The notes: a model not told the origin generated them from the sequence alone. A stretch of 64,000 nucleotides of DNA from Rossellomorea vietnamensis NBRC 101237 (GCF_001591825.1 NZ_BCVQ01000016.1:22516-86515); one strand, 5' to 3'. Shown: positions 8,004-16,924, counted from the stretch's first letter. Made by a program: numbers and translations.

Positions 8004-9724
8004 TGTCCAGTCTCTTAAAAGGTATTGCGGCATCAAATGGTATTGCCATAGCAAAAGCGTATCGCCTGGTCGAACCTGACCTGAGCTTTGAGAAGAAAAG
8101 CGTAGACAATGCTGAACAGGAAGTTTCACGCTTCCAGAATGCCATTGCGACATCTAAATCAGAGCTTGAAGCGATCCGTGATAAAGCGAGAGTTGATTTA
8201 GGGGAAGACAAAGCTCAAATCTTTGAAGCGCATCTTCTTGTCTTAAGCGATCCAGAACTACTGACACCTATCGAAGACAAAGTAAAATCAGAAAATGTAA
8301 ACGCTGAATCCGCACTTAAAGAAACAGCGGATATGTTCGTATCCATGTTTGAATCCATGGATAACGAGTATATGAAGGAACGTGCGGCGGATATCCGTGA
8401 CGTGACGAAACGTGTCCTTTCACACTTATTGGGCGTGCAGATTGCAAACCCAAGCATGGTAACAGAAGAAGTGATTGTGATTGCAGAGGATCTAACTCCT
8501 TCTGACACGGCACAATTAAACCGTGAATTCGTTAAAGGATTCACAACGGATATCGGTGGAAGAACATCACATTCGGCCATTATGGCCCGTTCAATGGAGA
8601 TCCCGGCTGTAGTGGGGACGAAATCCATTACTTCCTCTGTTGAAAATGGGGATATGATCATCGTTGACGGATTAAATGGAGAAGTACATATTAATCCGAC
8701 TCCGGAAGTCATCGAAGAGTACAAGAAAGAGCATGCCCGTTATGAAGAACAAAAGGCTGAATGGGCGAAGCTCGTGAATGAACCGACGGTATCCAAAGAT
8801 GGGGAGCATGTTGAACTTGCTGCCAATATCGGGACACCTAAGGATCTTGAAGGCGTTAAGAATCACGGTGGAGAAGGTGTAGGACTGTATCGTACAGAAT
8901 TCCTATACATGGGTCGTGACGAATTACCGTCAGAAGATGAGCAATACGAAGCATATAAGGCTGTATTAGAAGGAATGGAAGGGAAACCAGTGGTGGTTCG
9001 TACCCTTGACATCGGTGGGGATAAAGAGCTTCCTTACTTAAATCTACCGAAAGAAATGAACCCTTTCCTTGGGTATCGTGCGATCCGTCTATGTTTAGAT
9101 GAGCAGGATATCTTCCGTACGCAGCTTAGAGCGTTATTGAAGGCAAGTCCATTTGGAAACTTGAAAATCATGTTCCCGATGATTTCAAATCTTCAAGAGT
9201 TCAGAGAAGCGAAAGCGATCCTGGAAGAAGAGAAGAAAGCCCTACTTGAAAATGGGACAACGGTAGCTGATCACATTGAAGTGGGAATCATGGTGGAAAT
9301 TCCTTCAACTGCCGTCATGGCGGATGTATTTGCCAAGGAAGTTGATTTCTTCTCCATCGGGACAAACGACCTGATTCAGTACACAATGGCTGCCGACCGT
9401 ATGAACGAGCGCGTTTCCTACTTATATCAACCGTATAACCCTGCCATTTTACGTCTTGTGAAAATGGTCATCGATGCGGCTCATAAGGAAGGAAAATGGG
9501 CAGGTATGTGTGGAGAAATGGCTGGAGATGAGATTGCCGTACCGATCTTACTTGGATTAGGTTTGGATGAGTTCTCAATGAGTGCAACATCCATTTTGAA
9601 GGCACGTTCTCAAATTCGTCAGTTGAACCGCGCTGAAATGAAAGAACTGGCTGAACAGGCACTACAACTAGACACCAATGATGCGGTCATTTCTGCAGTG
9701 AAAAAAGCCACATCAATAGAATAA
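8003..9724 (+). CDS. ptsI: PTS enzyme I (phosphoenolpyruvate-protein phosphotransferase)
   Basis: A 573-residue enzyme I with the N-terminal HPr-binding region ([16 protein letters not shown]), the phosphohistidine domain containing the active His in [13 protein letters not shown], and the C-terminal PEP-binding TIM barrel with [33 protein letters not shown] and the catalytic cysteine in [10 protein letters not shown]. Cytoplasmic. It overlaps ptsH by one base, indicating coupled translation. A terminator lies about 100 bases downstream, after a long hairpin. Confidence 0.97.
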   Translation: MSSLLKGIAASNGIAIAKAYRLVEPDLSFEKKSVDNAEQEVSRFQNAIATSKSELEAIRDKARVDLGEDKAQIFEAHLLVLSDPELLTPIEDKVKSENVNAESALKETADMFVSMFESMDNEYMKERAADIRDVTKRVLSHLLGVQIANPSMVTEEVIVIAEDLTPSDTAQLNREFVKGFTTDIGGRTSHSAIMARSMEIPAVVGTKSITSSVENGDMIIVDGLNGEVHINPTPEVIEEYKKEHARYEEQKAEWAKLVNEPTVSKDGEHVELAANIGTPKDLEGVKNHGGEGVGLYRTEFLYMGRDELPSEDEQYEAYKAVLEGMEGKPVVVRTLDIGGDKELPYLNLPKEMNPFLGYRAIRLCLDEQDIFRTQLRALLKASPFGNLKIMFPMISNLQEFREAKAILEEEKKALLENGTTVADHIEVGIMVEIPSTAVMADVFAKEVDFFSIGTNDLIQYTMAADRMNERVSYLYQPYNPAILRLVKMVIDAAHKEGKWAGMCGEMAGDEIAVPILLGLGLDEFSMSATSILKARSQIRQLNRAEMKELAEQALQLDTNDAVISAVKKATSIE

Positions 9725-9741
9725 ATATAGGTTTAAAAGGT

Positions 9742-9809
9742 GGAAATGAGGGTATTATATCTGAGAAGAATAAGGCACACACCCTTTGGGCCTTTTTATT
9801 CTCATTTCC
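9742..9809 (+). other. Long hairpin in the ptsI 3' region
   Basis: GGAAATGAG (9742-9750) pairs with CTCATTTCC (9801-9809), enclosing a second imperfect stem GAATAAGGC/GCCTTTTTATTC. The inner and outer stems share bases and may compete. It has a short T-rich tail, so it could be a first terminator or an mRNA-stabilising structure. Confidence 0.4.
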
Positions 9810-9820
9810 CCCTTTCTTGT

Positions 9821-9859
9821 GGATTGAAGGAGCGCTTGGTTCTTTCAATCCCTTTTTTT
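9821..9859 (+). terminator. Rho-independent terminator of ptsHI
   Basis: GGATTGAA (9821-9828) pairs with TTCAATCC (9844-9851), followed by T7. Confidence 0.85.
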
Positions 9860-9939
9860 CTTTTCAAAAGGGATTATACAAAATGATTACCATTCTGCAA
9901 GTCATGGTCAAACTTCTATATCAGAATTCCCTTGTTTAT

Positions 9940-9962
9940 TATACTGTATGAAAGCGCTTTTT
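9940..9962 (+). promoter_or_regulatory. Possible catabolite-responsive element (cre) beside a -10-like box
   Basis: TGAAAGCGCTTTTT (9949-9962) matches the cre consensus TGWAARCGYTWNCW at all but one position. It lies 3 bases after TATACT (9940-9945), a possible -10; no convincing -35 is seen. No protein gene follows before 10319, so any transcript would be the structured segment downstream. Confidence 0.4.
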
Positions 9963-10025
9963 TAAAGTGTTTTACTAAAATAACTTTTTTGGGTACCTGG
10001 GTTGTTTGAAGGCCCATAAATAGAC

Positions 10026-10070
10026 ATTTTTCTTCATTGGAGCGGCGCATCGGTGAATGAAAAATTTTTT
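10026..10070 (+). terminator. Hairpin with T-run in the non-coding segment
   Basis: ATTTTTC..CATT pairs with AATGAAAAAT around a GC-rich loop and ends in T6. Two smaller hairpins follow: AAAGATG/CATCTTT at 10084-10103 and GAAATT/AATTTC near 10131-10150. Confidence 0.4.
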
Positions 10071-10180
10071 ATAAAAAAAGTAGAAAGATGGTTTATCATC
10101 TTTAAAAGCGGGTATTCTATTACTAAGCATGAAATTGGAGATTAATTTCTCACTAACACCCCCTTTTCCTTTTTTTTATT

Positions 10181-10217
10181 GAACTAACTCAGTTAACTGC
10201 GTTAGTTCTTTTTTTTT
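10181..10217 (+). terminator. Rho-independent terminator with no gene in front
   Basis: GAACTAAC (10181-10188) pairs with GTTAGTTC (10201-10208), the loop itself contains CAGTTAACTG, and T9 follows. A strong terminator here implies a transcript from the 320-base segment upstream, which has no credible coding frame. Confidence 0.7.
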
Positions 10218-10318
10218 GGATATTTGTCCATTGAATAGGACTTCAGATGAAGATGAATAATAAACATATGCTGATCGATTAAGCGGTTCAGCAGTTATAA
10301 TAAAGGGGGAAATAAACG

Positions 10319-10495
10319 ATGGCTAAAAGAACAAAGAAAAATGATCCGCAACAGAAAAATAAAAAAGGCTTTGATTCTTCAAAGATCAATGCTGAATTTG
10401 CCCATGAAATAGGGAGTGCAGCAACAAATAAAATCCACAACGACAAAGCGAAAAAAGAAAAAGCACCTAAAAATAATGGTGAATATAAAGGGTAA
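10319..10495 (+). CDS. Small basic protein, possible gamma-type small acid-soluble spore protein
   Basis: A 58-residue, Lys/Asn-rich hydrophilic protein that starts MAKRTKK and ends NNGEYKG, with a central INAEFAHEIG. The beginning MAK-T-K, the FGTEF-like core and the -GKYQG-like end recall gamma-type SASPs (SspE), but only one degenerate repeat is present and the usual Gln-rich linkers are missing. AAAGGGGG (10303-10310) lies 8 bases before ATG 10319. It stands alone between two terminators. If not an SASP it is an unclassified spore or stress protein; the assignment is tentative. Confidence 0.5.
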   Translation: MAKRTKKNDPQQKNKKGFDSSKINAEFAHEIGSAATNKIHNDKAKKEKAPKNNGEYKG

Positions 10496-10501
10496 TGAAC
10501 A

Positions 10502-10538
10502 AAGAGGGACGGACCTTGATGCAAGGTCCGTCCCTCTT
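10502..10538. terminator. Hairpin between convergent spore-protein gene and patA
   Basis: Perfect 16-bp stem (10502-10517 with 10523-10538) containing GGGACGGACC/GGTCCGTCCC and a 5-base loop. It lies a few bases after both convergent stop codons and can serve both strands, though neither T-run is long. Confidence 0.7.
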
Positions 10539-10539
10539 G

Positions 10540-11691
10540 TTAGGATTGAATAAAGGATTGAAGCCGGTCGAGTCCTTCTGCCAGTTGCTCCATGGAACAG
10601 GCATAAGAAAGACGGAAGTACCCTTCTCCAAGTGGTGAAAAGGCATCGCCAGGGACGACAGCCACCTTTTTTTCCTGTGCCAGGGCAAGGGAGAAATCAA
10701 ATGAGCTTAACAGGACGTTATCGGGTATTTTCACGAAAAAGTAAAAGGCACCGTGGGGTTTGACGATTCCCTCAAATCCCATATCAACAAGTCTGTCGTA
10801 TACATAATCCCTTCGTTTCTTATACTCTATCTTCATATCCAGGGCATCGTCTTTCCCGGCTGTCAAAGCTTCATAAGCCGCTTTTTGGGAGATGGACGAA
10901 GCACAGGACACATTATATTGGTGCACCTTCAGAAGGTGCCTTGAAATGGCTTCAGGAGCGAAGATCAGCCCGATCCTCCAACCTGTCATACTATGTGACT
11001 TTGATAATCCATTCACGATGATCGTTTGCTCTCTTAAATACTCTGCAATGGAATGATGTGAACCATCAAAGGTAAGTTCGCTATATATTTCATCAGCCAA
11101 TACAAAAATGTCCCGGCTCTTGAATAATTCGGCAATTTCTTTCAGTTCTTCCTTTGATAAGCTGACCCCTGTTGGATTCGAGGGGTATGGGAGGATGATG
11201 CATTTGGTAGAAGGGGTCAGGCTGGCCTCGATCAATGCTGCATCTAATTTAAACTCATTTTGGGTAATGTCGATATGGACCGGATTGGCACCACATAGTT
11301 TGATGATGGGTTCATATCCAGGATATACGGGCCCTGGAAGAAGGCAGTCGTCATCCTGACAAAGGATTGTACGCAGGATCACATCGATTCCCTGGGACGC
11401 ACCATTTGTGACAATGACTTCTGTTGCAGGATCATACTCTACATGATATTTTTCTTTGACGAATGAAGCCGCCGCTTCCCGTAATTCGATATATCCAGCA
11501 TTGTGGGTATAAGACGTGAAATCTCCATCAATGGCTGCTTTTCCTGCATCTTTAATATGTTGAGGGGTTGGGAAGTCAGGCTGACCGATTGTCAGGGAAA
11601 TCATATCGTCGATGTCTGACACCATGTTGAAAAATCGTCGTATACCAGAAATTTGTATGTCTCTGACCCTGGGGTTAATATGCTGTTCCAA
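10540..11691 (-). CDS. patA: PatA aminotransferase (N-acetyl-LL-diaminopimelate aminotransferase)
   Basis: A 383-residue class I PLP aminotransferase with PYPSNPTGV, DEIYSEL and the PLP lysine in GLSKSHSMTGWRIG. In B. subtilis PatA carries out the acetylated diaminopimelate aminotransferase step, between the products of dapH and the substrate of dapL; both those genes are in this window. The start is TTG at 11691: AGGTG lies 6 bases upstream and the N-terminus (EQHINPRVRDIQISG) then aligns with B. subtilis PatA as I remember it. GTG 11700 overlaps that ribosome site. It is convergent with the small gene at 10319 and divergent from corA. Confidence 0.92.
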   Translation of the reverse strand: MEQHINPRVRDIQISGIRRFFNMVSDIDDMISLTIGQPDFPTPQHIKDAGKAAIDGDFTSYTHNAGYIELREAAASFVKEKYHVEYDPATEVIVTNGASQGIDVILRTILCQDDDCLLPGPVYPGYEPIIKLCGANPVHIDITQNEFKLDAALIEASLTPSTKCIILPYPSNPTGVSLSKEELKEIAELFKSRDIFVLADEIYSELTFDGSHHSIAEYLREQTIIVNGLSKSHSMTGWRIGLIFAPEAISRHLLKVHQYNVSCASSISQKAAYEALTAGKDDALDMKIEYKKRRDYVYDRLVDMGFEGIVKPHGAFYFFVKIPDNVLLSSFDFSLALAQEKKVAVVPGDAFSPLGEGYFRLSYACSMEQLAEGLDRLQSFIQS

Positions 11692-11822
11692 TATGTACAC
11701 CTACTTTGATTGTTTGATTCATATTTTAACATTAAATTGAATGGTAACGCAGTGGTTTTGTTTGAATGGGAGAGAAATAGGGAAAGGATAAAAAATGAAA
11801 AAAGACAGTTAGGGAGAGCCAT

Positions 11823-12818
11823 ATGATCCGAACAAGTATAATTATGGAAAACGGGGAGATCCAAAGCGATGTTCCCTTATCAAGAATAAAAGAGAAAGAT
11901 GTAAAATGGTATTGGGTCGATTTCTCTGAGCCTTCAAGCAAGGACATCAGACTGCTGAAGCTGTATTTTCGATTTCATCCCCTTGCGATTGAGGATTGTC
12001 TGGATGATTTCAGTCAACGTCCCAAGCTTGATTTTTATGATCAATACATCTTTGTGCTCATGCACGGAATCAATACAAAAACCCTTGATTCCCATGAGGT
12101 GAATATGTTTGTGAATTCAAGGTTTATCGTTACGTTCCATAAAGAACCTGTCAGTCAGTTAAATCAAATATGGGAAGAGATGAAAGAAGAAGGTGGCCAG
12201 CTCAGCCCGTTCAAAATCATGCATAGAATCGTCGACCGGCTCGTGGATGATTATTTTCCCCTTGTGTATAAGATAGAAGACCGCCTTAATACGATTGAAG
12301 ACAACACGAATGAAGGAGCCGATAGTGATCTGATGGATGAATTATTTGATATCCGACACGATATGTCAAAGCTGCGTCGCACCCTCGTGCCGATGAGGGA
12401 TCTATTGTATCGCATCAGTAATTCGGGCAGATTGAATGCCCTGAAGGAAGAGCAGCTATACTTCAATGACGTCTATGATCATTTAATAAAGCTGGTGGAA
12501 ATGCTTGAATCTTATCGGGAATTCTCATCGGATATACGTGATAATTATTTATCGATCAATTCAGATAAAATGAACAACATCATGATGACATTGACTGTCA
12601 TCACGACGATTTTCATGCCCCTTACCTTTATTGCAGGTTTATATGGGATGAACTTTGTCAACATGCCTGAACTCGATGAGCCCAATGGGTATTTCATCGT
12701 CCTGGGAATCATGGGACTCATTGCACTGATCATGTTTGGGTTCTTCTTGAAAATAGGCTGGCTGCGTTTCGGCTCGAAAAAAAGAAGGAAAAGGAGAAGG
12801 CTTCTCCGGTTAAAATAG
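11823..12818 (+). CDS. corA: CorA-family magnesium/divalent cation transporter
   Basis: A 331-residue protein with a long cytoplasmic alpha/beta plus helical N-terminal domain and two C-terminal membrane helices. The signature YGMNFVNMPE follows the first helix (TFIAGLYGMN), which marks the CorA pentameric channel. The C-terminus after helix 2 is strongly basic (KKRRKRRR), as expected for a cytoplasmic end. GGGAGAG lies just upstream of ATG 11823. Monocistronic; B. subtilis YfjQ is the likely relative. Confidence 0.92.
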   Translation: MIRTSIIMENGEIQSDVPLSRIKEKDVKWYWVDFSEPSSKDIRLLKLYFRFHPLAIEDCLDDFSQRPKLDFYDQYIFVLMHGINTKTLDSHEVNMFVNSRFIVTFHKEPVSQLNQIWEEMKEEGGQLSPFKIMHRIVDRLVDDYFPLVYKIEDRLNTIEDNTNEGADSDLMDELFDIRHDMSKLRRTLVPMRDLLYRISNSGRLNALKEEQLYFNDVYDHLIKLVEMLESYREFSSDIRDNYLSINSDKMNNIMMTLTVITTIFMPLTFIAGLYGMNFVNMPELDEPNGYFIVLGIMGLIALIMFGFFLKIGWLRFGSKKRRKRRRLLRLK

Positions 12819-12942
12819 TCATGCCCCTATGGCTTCCCGATATTTTCGGATAAATTGTACGTGAAATGTAGATTTTTTTGTGAAAAAACGTTATATTGGT
12901 TGAGGACAATAGAAGAAGAATTGGGTGACTGTATGGTACCCG

Positions 12943-13011
12943 AGAGGTTCTAGCACAACCCTCTATAAAAAACTAAGGAAAACGGCATCCTTAGGTGTCG
13001 TTATTTTTTTG
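12943..13011 (+). promoter_or_regulatory. preQ1-I riboswitch with transcription terminator
   Basis: The aptamer AGAGGTTCTAG...CCCTCTATAAAAAACTAA (12943-12975) fits the preQ1 class I consensus: P1 stem AGAGG/CCTCT, C-rich loop and A-rich tail ending CTAAGG. It is followed at once by AACGGCA/TGTCGTT (12981-13002) and T7, a terminator, while CTAAGG can also pair with CCTTAG inside that hairpin. Position 95 bases upstream of queC fits queuosine-pathway feedback: bound preQ1 would favour termination. Confidence 0.93.
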
Positions 13012-13105
13012 TTAGTGGCAAACGTAAGCCTATATTATAGAGTCTGACAGAATCTCTTTCTTCTTTTCATGGCAGAAGCCTGTAGAAGAGAAAGGAGAAC
13101 CTTTT

Positions 13106-13771
13106 ATGAACACAGAGAAAGCGTTAGTCGTATTCAGCGGAGGTCAAGATAGTACAACGTGTTTGTTTTGGGCAAAGAAAGCATTTAATGAAGTAGAAGC
13201 AGTGACGTTCAATTATGGTCAGAGACATGTTGCAGAGCTTGACTGTGCGAAAGAAATTGCTGAAGATCTGAATGTACCACACCATATTTTAGATATGAGT
13301 TTGTTAAATCAACTGGCCCCGAGTGCCCTTACAAGAACGGATGAAGAAATTACCCATCTTGAGGGGGAATTGCCTTCCACATTTGTTCCTGGGCGAAATT
13401 TATTATTCCTGTCATTTGCGGGCATTTTAGCCAAGCAAATCGGAGCTAAACATATTGTGACGGGTGTATGTGAAACGGATTTCAGCGGGTATCCGGACTG
13501 CAGGGATATCTTTGTGAAATCTTTGAATGTATCCCTCAATCTTTCTATGGATGAACAGTTTGTCATCCATACCCCCCTTATGTGGATCAATAAAGCCCAA
13601 ACGTGGGAGATGGCCGACGACTTGGGAGCATTTCAATATATTCAGGAAAATACCCTCACATGTTATAACGGTTTGAAAGGGAGCGGGTGCGGGGAATGCC
13701 CTGCTTGTGAACTGAGACAAAGGGGATTGGATGAATATACGAGTGGCAATAAAGGAGGAAAGGGATCATGA
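13106..13771 (+). CDS. queC: 7-cyano-7-deazaguanine synthase QueC
   Basis: A 221-residue ATP-dependent enzyme converting 7-carboxy-7-deazaguanine to preQ0. The N-terminal PP-loop is [10 protein letters not shown] and the zinc site near the C-terminus is [13 protein letters not shown]. First gene of queCDE behind a preQ1 riboswitch; its TGA overlaps the queD ATG by 4 bases (ATGA). AAAGGAG precedes the start at 13106. Confidence 0.96.
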   Translation: MNTEKALVVFSGGQDSTTCLFWAKKAFNEVEAVTFNYGQRHVAELDCAKEIAEDLNVPHHILDMSLLNQLAPSALTRTDEEITHLEGELPSTFVPGRNLLFLSFAGILAKQIGAKHIVTGVCETDFSGYPDCRDIFVKSLNVSLNLSMDEQFVIHTPLMWINKAQTWEMADDLGAFQYIQENTLTCYNGLKGSGCGECPACELRQRGLDEYTSGNKGGKGS

Positions 13772-14202
13772 TTCAACAGATATACCCTGTTCCCGATCAC
13801 CCCTATGAATATGAATTAAATAAAGATATGCATTTTGCTGCTGCACATTATATTCCCCATGTGGAGGCAGGAAGCTGCCAGGAGGTTCATGGTCATACGT
13901 ACTTTGCCAACATTACGATTGGTGGAGATCAACTAGATGATTCAGGATTCCTCATTAACTTCCAACATATAAAAAAACTCATTCATAAACGATTTGATCA
14001 TACGTTGATCAATGAGGATGAACGGTTTTCTCCAGAAAGAGGGACGGAATTCCCAACGACGGAAGTAGTGGCGAAAGTCATGTGGGAAATCATCCAGGAT
14101 CATTTAGACACGCTTCCCCACCGACCACAGTGTCTTCAAGTGTTCTTAAGGGAAACCCCTACCAGCTACTGTATATACAGACCAAAGAGGAAACGCTCAT
14201 GA
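13768..14202 (+). CDS. queD: 6-carboxy-5,6,7,8-tetrahydropterin synthase QueD
   Basis: A 144-residue PTPS/QueD enzyme with zinc-binding histidines in FAAAHY and VHGHTY and the catalytic cysteine in GSCQEVHGH. It converts dihydroneopterin triphosphate to carboxytetrahydropterin in queuosine biosynthesis. It overlaps both neighbours by 4 bases (ATGA at each junction), so the three genes are translationally coupled; AGGAGG lies inside the end of queC. Confidence 0.95.
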   Translation: MIQQIYPVPDHPYEYELNKDMHFAAAHYIPHVEAGSCQEVHGHTYFANITIGGDQLDDSGFLINFQHIKKLIHKRFDHTLINEDERFSPERGTEFPTTEVVAKVMWEIIQDHLDTLPHRPQCLQVFLRETPTSYCIYRPKRKRS

Positions 14203-14921
14203 AGAAAATTCCCGTACTGGAAGTATTCGGACCAACCATTCAAGGGGAAGGGATGGTCATCGGCCAAAAAACGATGTTCGTCAGGACGGCAGGATGTGAT
14301 TACAGCTGTGCCTGGTGTGACTCAGCCTTTACGTGGGACGGATCCGCCAAAGAGGATATCATGCTCATGACGGCAGAAGATATTTGGAATCGATTGCTGG
14401 AAGCGGGTGGGGATAGATTTTCCCATGTAACGATTTCAGGTGGGAATCCTGCCCTGTTGGCAAGTTTAAAGGAACTTATTGATATCTTAAAGGAAAATGG
14501 TATTGAATCTGCCCTTGAAACACAGGGAAGCCGTTGGCAGGATTGGTTTTATGATATCAGTGATTTGACCATATCCCCGAAGCCGCCAAGTTCCGGCATG
14601 GAGACGGACTTTGAGAGACTTGATGAAATCGTTGATCGATTAAGTGAGAATCGTTCACAGTTCAGTTTAAAAGTCGTGGTATTCGATGATCTGGATTTAG
14701 AATATGCCACACGTATCCATCACCGTTATCCCGGTGTACCATTTTATATCCAAACGGGCAATCCTGCCGTTGCAGAAGGTGACACAGCCAAGCTGGTGTC
14801 GGATTTGCTGTTGGATTATGAAACGCTCATAGACAAAGTGTGTGAAAGAAAAGATTTAAATCATGTTCGTGTGCTCCCGCAGCTCCATACATTGGTATGG
14901 GGGAACAAGCGAGGGGTGTAG
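14199..14921 (+). CDS. queE: 7-carboxy-7-deazaguanine synthase QueE (radical SAM)
   Basis: A 240-residue radical SAM enzyme with the cluster motif CDYSCAWCD (C-x3-C-x2-C) and the N-terminal FGPTIQGEG substrate-binding motif of QueE. It ring-contracts carboxytetrahydropterin to 7-carboxy-7-deazaguanine. The ATG at 14199 overlaps the queD stop; the frame stays open upstream to 14082 but that part lies over queD in another frame. Last gene of the operon. queF (preQ0 reductase), which follows in B. subtilis, is not in this window. Confidence 0.95.
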   Translation: MKKIPVLEVFGPTIQGEGMVIGQKTMFVRTAGCDYSCAWCDSAFTWDGSAKEDIMLMTAEDIWNRLLEAGGDRFSHVTISGGNPALLASLKELIDILKENGIESALETQGSRWQDWFYDISDLTISPKPPSSGMETDFERLDEIVDRLSENRSQFSLKVVVFDDLDLEYATRIHHRYPGVPFYIQTGNPAVAEGDTAKLVSDLLLDYETLIDKVCERKDLNHVRVLPQLHTLVWGNKRGV

Positions 14922-14926
14922 GAAGA

Positions 14927-14963
14927 AAAGCGATTGATGGACTCCCATTCAATCGCTTTTTCT
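14927..14963 (+). terminator. Terminator of queCDE
   Basis: AAAGCGATTGA (14927-14937) pairs with TCAATCGCTTT (14949-14959), followed by T-rich sequence. Confidence 0.85.
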
Positions 14964-14978
14964 ATTGGGGTGATCCAC

Positions 14979-15167
14979 TTAAGCACGGGGGTCTTCATCT
15001 GCCTGATTCCGTCGCTTTTGCCCTTCAATATACGAAAGTTCATCCGGTTCATCCTTGCCATCTGCATTCTTCCCGAGAGCAATCAAAGGAAAATTATTCT
15101 GTGCAGGCAGAATATGATCAGTAATATCATCAAAATCAGGCAGGCCCCTGCCATCACGATCCGTCAT
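14979..15167 (-). CDS. Hypothetical 62-residue acidic protein
   Basis: A hydrophilic, Asp-rich protein (starts MTDRDGRGLPDFDD) without signal peptide or membrane segment. It is supported mainly by an excellent ribosome site: on its strand GGAGGTG is placed 6 bases before ATG. It lies on the opposite strand between queE and cheV and diverges from cheV. I do not recognise the family and no terminator is evident besides the queE hairpin. Confidence 0.55.
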   Translation of the reverse strand: MTDRDGRGLPDFDDITDHILPAQNNFPLIALGKNADGKDEPDELSYIEGQKRRNQADEDPRA

Positions 15168-15302
15168 AACAACACCTCCTCTCCTTAGTATGGATTAGGA
15201 ATCCATTACTAATCAGTTATTTTTCCTGCTCGCATGTAAAGAAGTTCCTGGTTTGTTCGATATAAGTAGGGAAGGCAATTATGTATGGAAGGACGAAAAC
15301 CA

Positions 15303-16205
15303 TTGAATCAATCAAACGGAATACTTCTCGAAAGCGGTACAAATGAACTTGAAATCGTTGAATTCGAGGTTCAAAACAATAAATTTGGAATTAATGTCAT
15401 TAAAGTGAAGGAAATCATCCAGCCGACTGCGGTGACACCGGTTCCCCACGCACACCCGCATGTAAAGGGACTTGTTCAATTAAGAGGGGAAGTACTGCCG
15501 GTGGTAGACATGGCGAGGGTGCTTGGGGCGGAAGAAGAGGAAACCACGAAATCAAAATACATTGTAGCTGAATTTAATCAGCAGAAGGTCATCTTTCATG
15601 TCCATAACGTCACTCAAATCCATCGCATTTCCTGGAATCAAATCGAAAAACCTTCAGAAATGTATTCTGGAGTCCATTCGGGGATAATCGGGGTGATCAA
15701 GCGGGAAGAAAGTATGATTCTTCTTTTGGATTTTGAGAGCATCATGCTCGAGATAAATCCTGAAACAGGAATCCGCGTTGATCAAGTGAAAAAATTAGGT
15801 CCAAGAGAGAGAAGGAACAAGAGAATTGTGGCAGCTGAGGATTCCCCATTACTTCGGAAGCTGTTGAATGACACACTGAGAGAAGCAGGGTATGAGGATG
15901 TAGAGTTCTTTGAAAATGGAGCCGATGCCTTTCAATACTTAGAATCCATTGTGGATGGAAATCAGGACGTGAAAGAAAGCGTACATCTTGTACTGACGGA
16001 CATTGAAATGCCACAGATGGATGGGCATCATTTAACAAAAAGAATCAAAAATCATCCAAAGCTCAATACCCTCCCGGTTATAATATTCTCATCTCTTATT
16101 ACAAATGATTTAAAGCATAAAGGCGAGATGGTAGGGGCGGAAGACCAGATCAGCAAACCGGAAATCGCTGAGCTCATTTTAAAGATCGATCAGTACATTC
16201 TGTAA
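15303..16205 (+). CDS. cheV: Chemotaxis protein CheV (CheW-receiver fusion)
   Basis: A 300-residue protein with an N-terminal CheW-like scaffold (ILLESGTNELEIVEF, LVQLRGEVLPVVDM) and a C-terminal response-regulator receiver whose phosphoacceptor is the Asp in LVLTDIEMPQMDG. CheV couples chemoreceptors to CheA and mediates adaptation. The start is ambiguous: TTG 15303 has GGAAGGA 9 bases upstream and gives a family-length N-terminus, so I prefer it; ATG 15285 in frame has only weak spacing. Same neighbour as in B. subtilis (ykyB). Confidence 0.92.
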   Translation: MNQSNGILLESGTNELEIVEFEVQNNKFGINVIKVKEIIQPTAVTPVPHAHPHVKGLVQLRGEVLPVVDMARVLGAEEEETTKSKYIVAEFNQQKVIFHVHNVTQIHRISWNQIEKPSEMYSGVHSGIIGVIKREESMILLLDFESIMLEINPETGIRVDQVKKLGPRERRNKRIVAAEDSPLLRKLLNDTLREAGYEDVEFFENGADAFQYLESIVDGNQDVKESVHLVLTDIEMPQMDGHHLTKRIKNHPKLNTLPVIIFSSLITNDLKHKGEMVGAEDQISKPEIAELILKIDQYIL

Positions 16206-16212
16206 TCCAACT

Positions 16213-16244
16213 AAAAAGGGTTCTGACAAGTGTCAAAACCCTTT
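16213..16244. terminator. Bidirectional terminator between cheV and ykyB
   Basis: AAAGGGTT.TGACA (16215-16228) pairs with TGTCA.AACCCTTT (16231-16244). Read on the minus strand it ends in CCCTTTTTAG, so it probably serves ykyB at least as much as cheV. Confidence 0.75.
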
Positions 16245-16282
16245 AGAGGATACATGCGTTACTGTACTAAAATCAGTGGGTA

Positions 16283-16750
16283 TTAAAAGAAGCTGTCGCC
16301 CAATTTTTTGAATACAGGTTTTTGATATTGATTTTTTCCCGGTTTCCGTATCTGATCGGTATGATCTGACATTCCTGTATACTGTTCCAGAATTCCTTTT
16401 GCCTGTTGTAATCCCATTTTGCATTTCGGGTTACGCAGGCTTTGATCGAGTGATCCCAAATGTGGAAGCTCTTTGAAATCTTCCTTGGAAGGAGGGAGAT
16501 GGAACGTATATTCTCCGCAATCGATCAAGACATCAGATTGTTGCTGACTGTTCTTTGGATTTTTAGAGAAGTGAAGTCCCACTTTTTTGGCCTTACCTTC
16601 CCTGATCATTTTCATTAACGCTCGTTTTTTTAATGAGTATAAGTATTTTGGGTTACCTGCTGTTTTCGCATGGCGATTCACAGTGAAAATAGCTTGAGAG
16701 AGGGTAATGACAGATGTGGAAGAAGGGGTGGATTTACTAGTGTTTCTCAA
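16283..16750 (-). CDS. ykyB: YkyB-like conserved hypothetical protein
   Basis: A 155-residue basic protein with a C-terminal half containing LHFSKNPKNSQQQSDV and CGEYTFHLPPSKEDF. Length, sequence feel and placement opposite cheV match B. subtilis YkyB, whose function is unknown. TTG start at 16750 with AGAAAGGAG 8 bases upstream on its strand. No membrane segment or catalytic motif seen. Confidence 0.82.
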   Translation of the reverse strand: MRNTSKSTPSSTSVITLSQAIFTVNRHAKTAGNPKYLYSLKKRALMKMIREGKAKKVGLHFSKNPKNSQQQSDVLIDCGEYTFHLPPSKEDFKELPHLGSLDQSLRNPKCKMGLQQAKGILEQYTGMSDHTDQIRKPGKNQYQKPVFKKLGDSFF

Positions 16751-16882
16751 GTTATTGGCTCCTTTCTAGTGTATTCCTCTCTATTATACCCCCTTTCCCT
16801 ATGATTGGAAAGGGTACCGAGGGGAGTTTATTGGTAAAGGTCAGAGGAGCTGCGATGGGGAATGCGGTGAGGCAGTACAATA

Positions 16883-16920
16883 AAGGCTCTACCTAAACAA
16901 TGGAAGGTTAGGCGAGCCTT
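16883..16920 (-). terminator. Terminator of the Tyr/Pro/Gly-rich gene
   Basis: AAGGCTC..CCTAA pairs with TTAGG.GAGCCTT; on the minus strand the stem is followed by TTTATTGT. Confidence 0.6.
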
Positions 16921-16924
16921 ACGA

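Noticed and set aside
10131..10180. A 17-codon frame starting at ATG 10130 in the gap after ptsI
   Set aside because: No ribosome site, and its codons run into the pyrimidine tract before the terminator.
14861..15188. Alternative frames in the queE-cheV gap on both strands
   Set aside because: They lack ribosome sites; only 14979-15167 on the minus strand has one.
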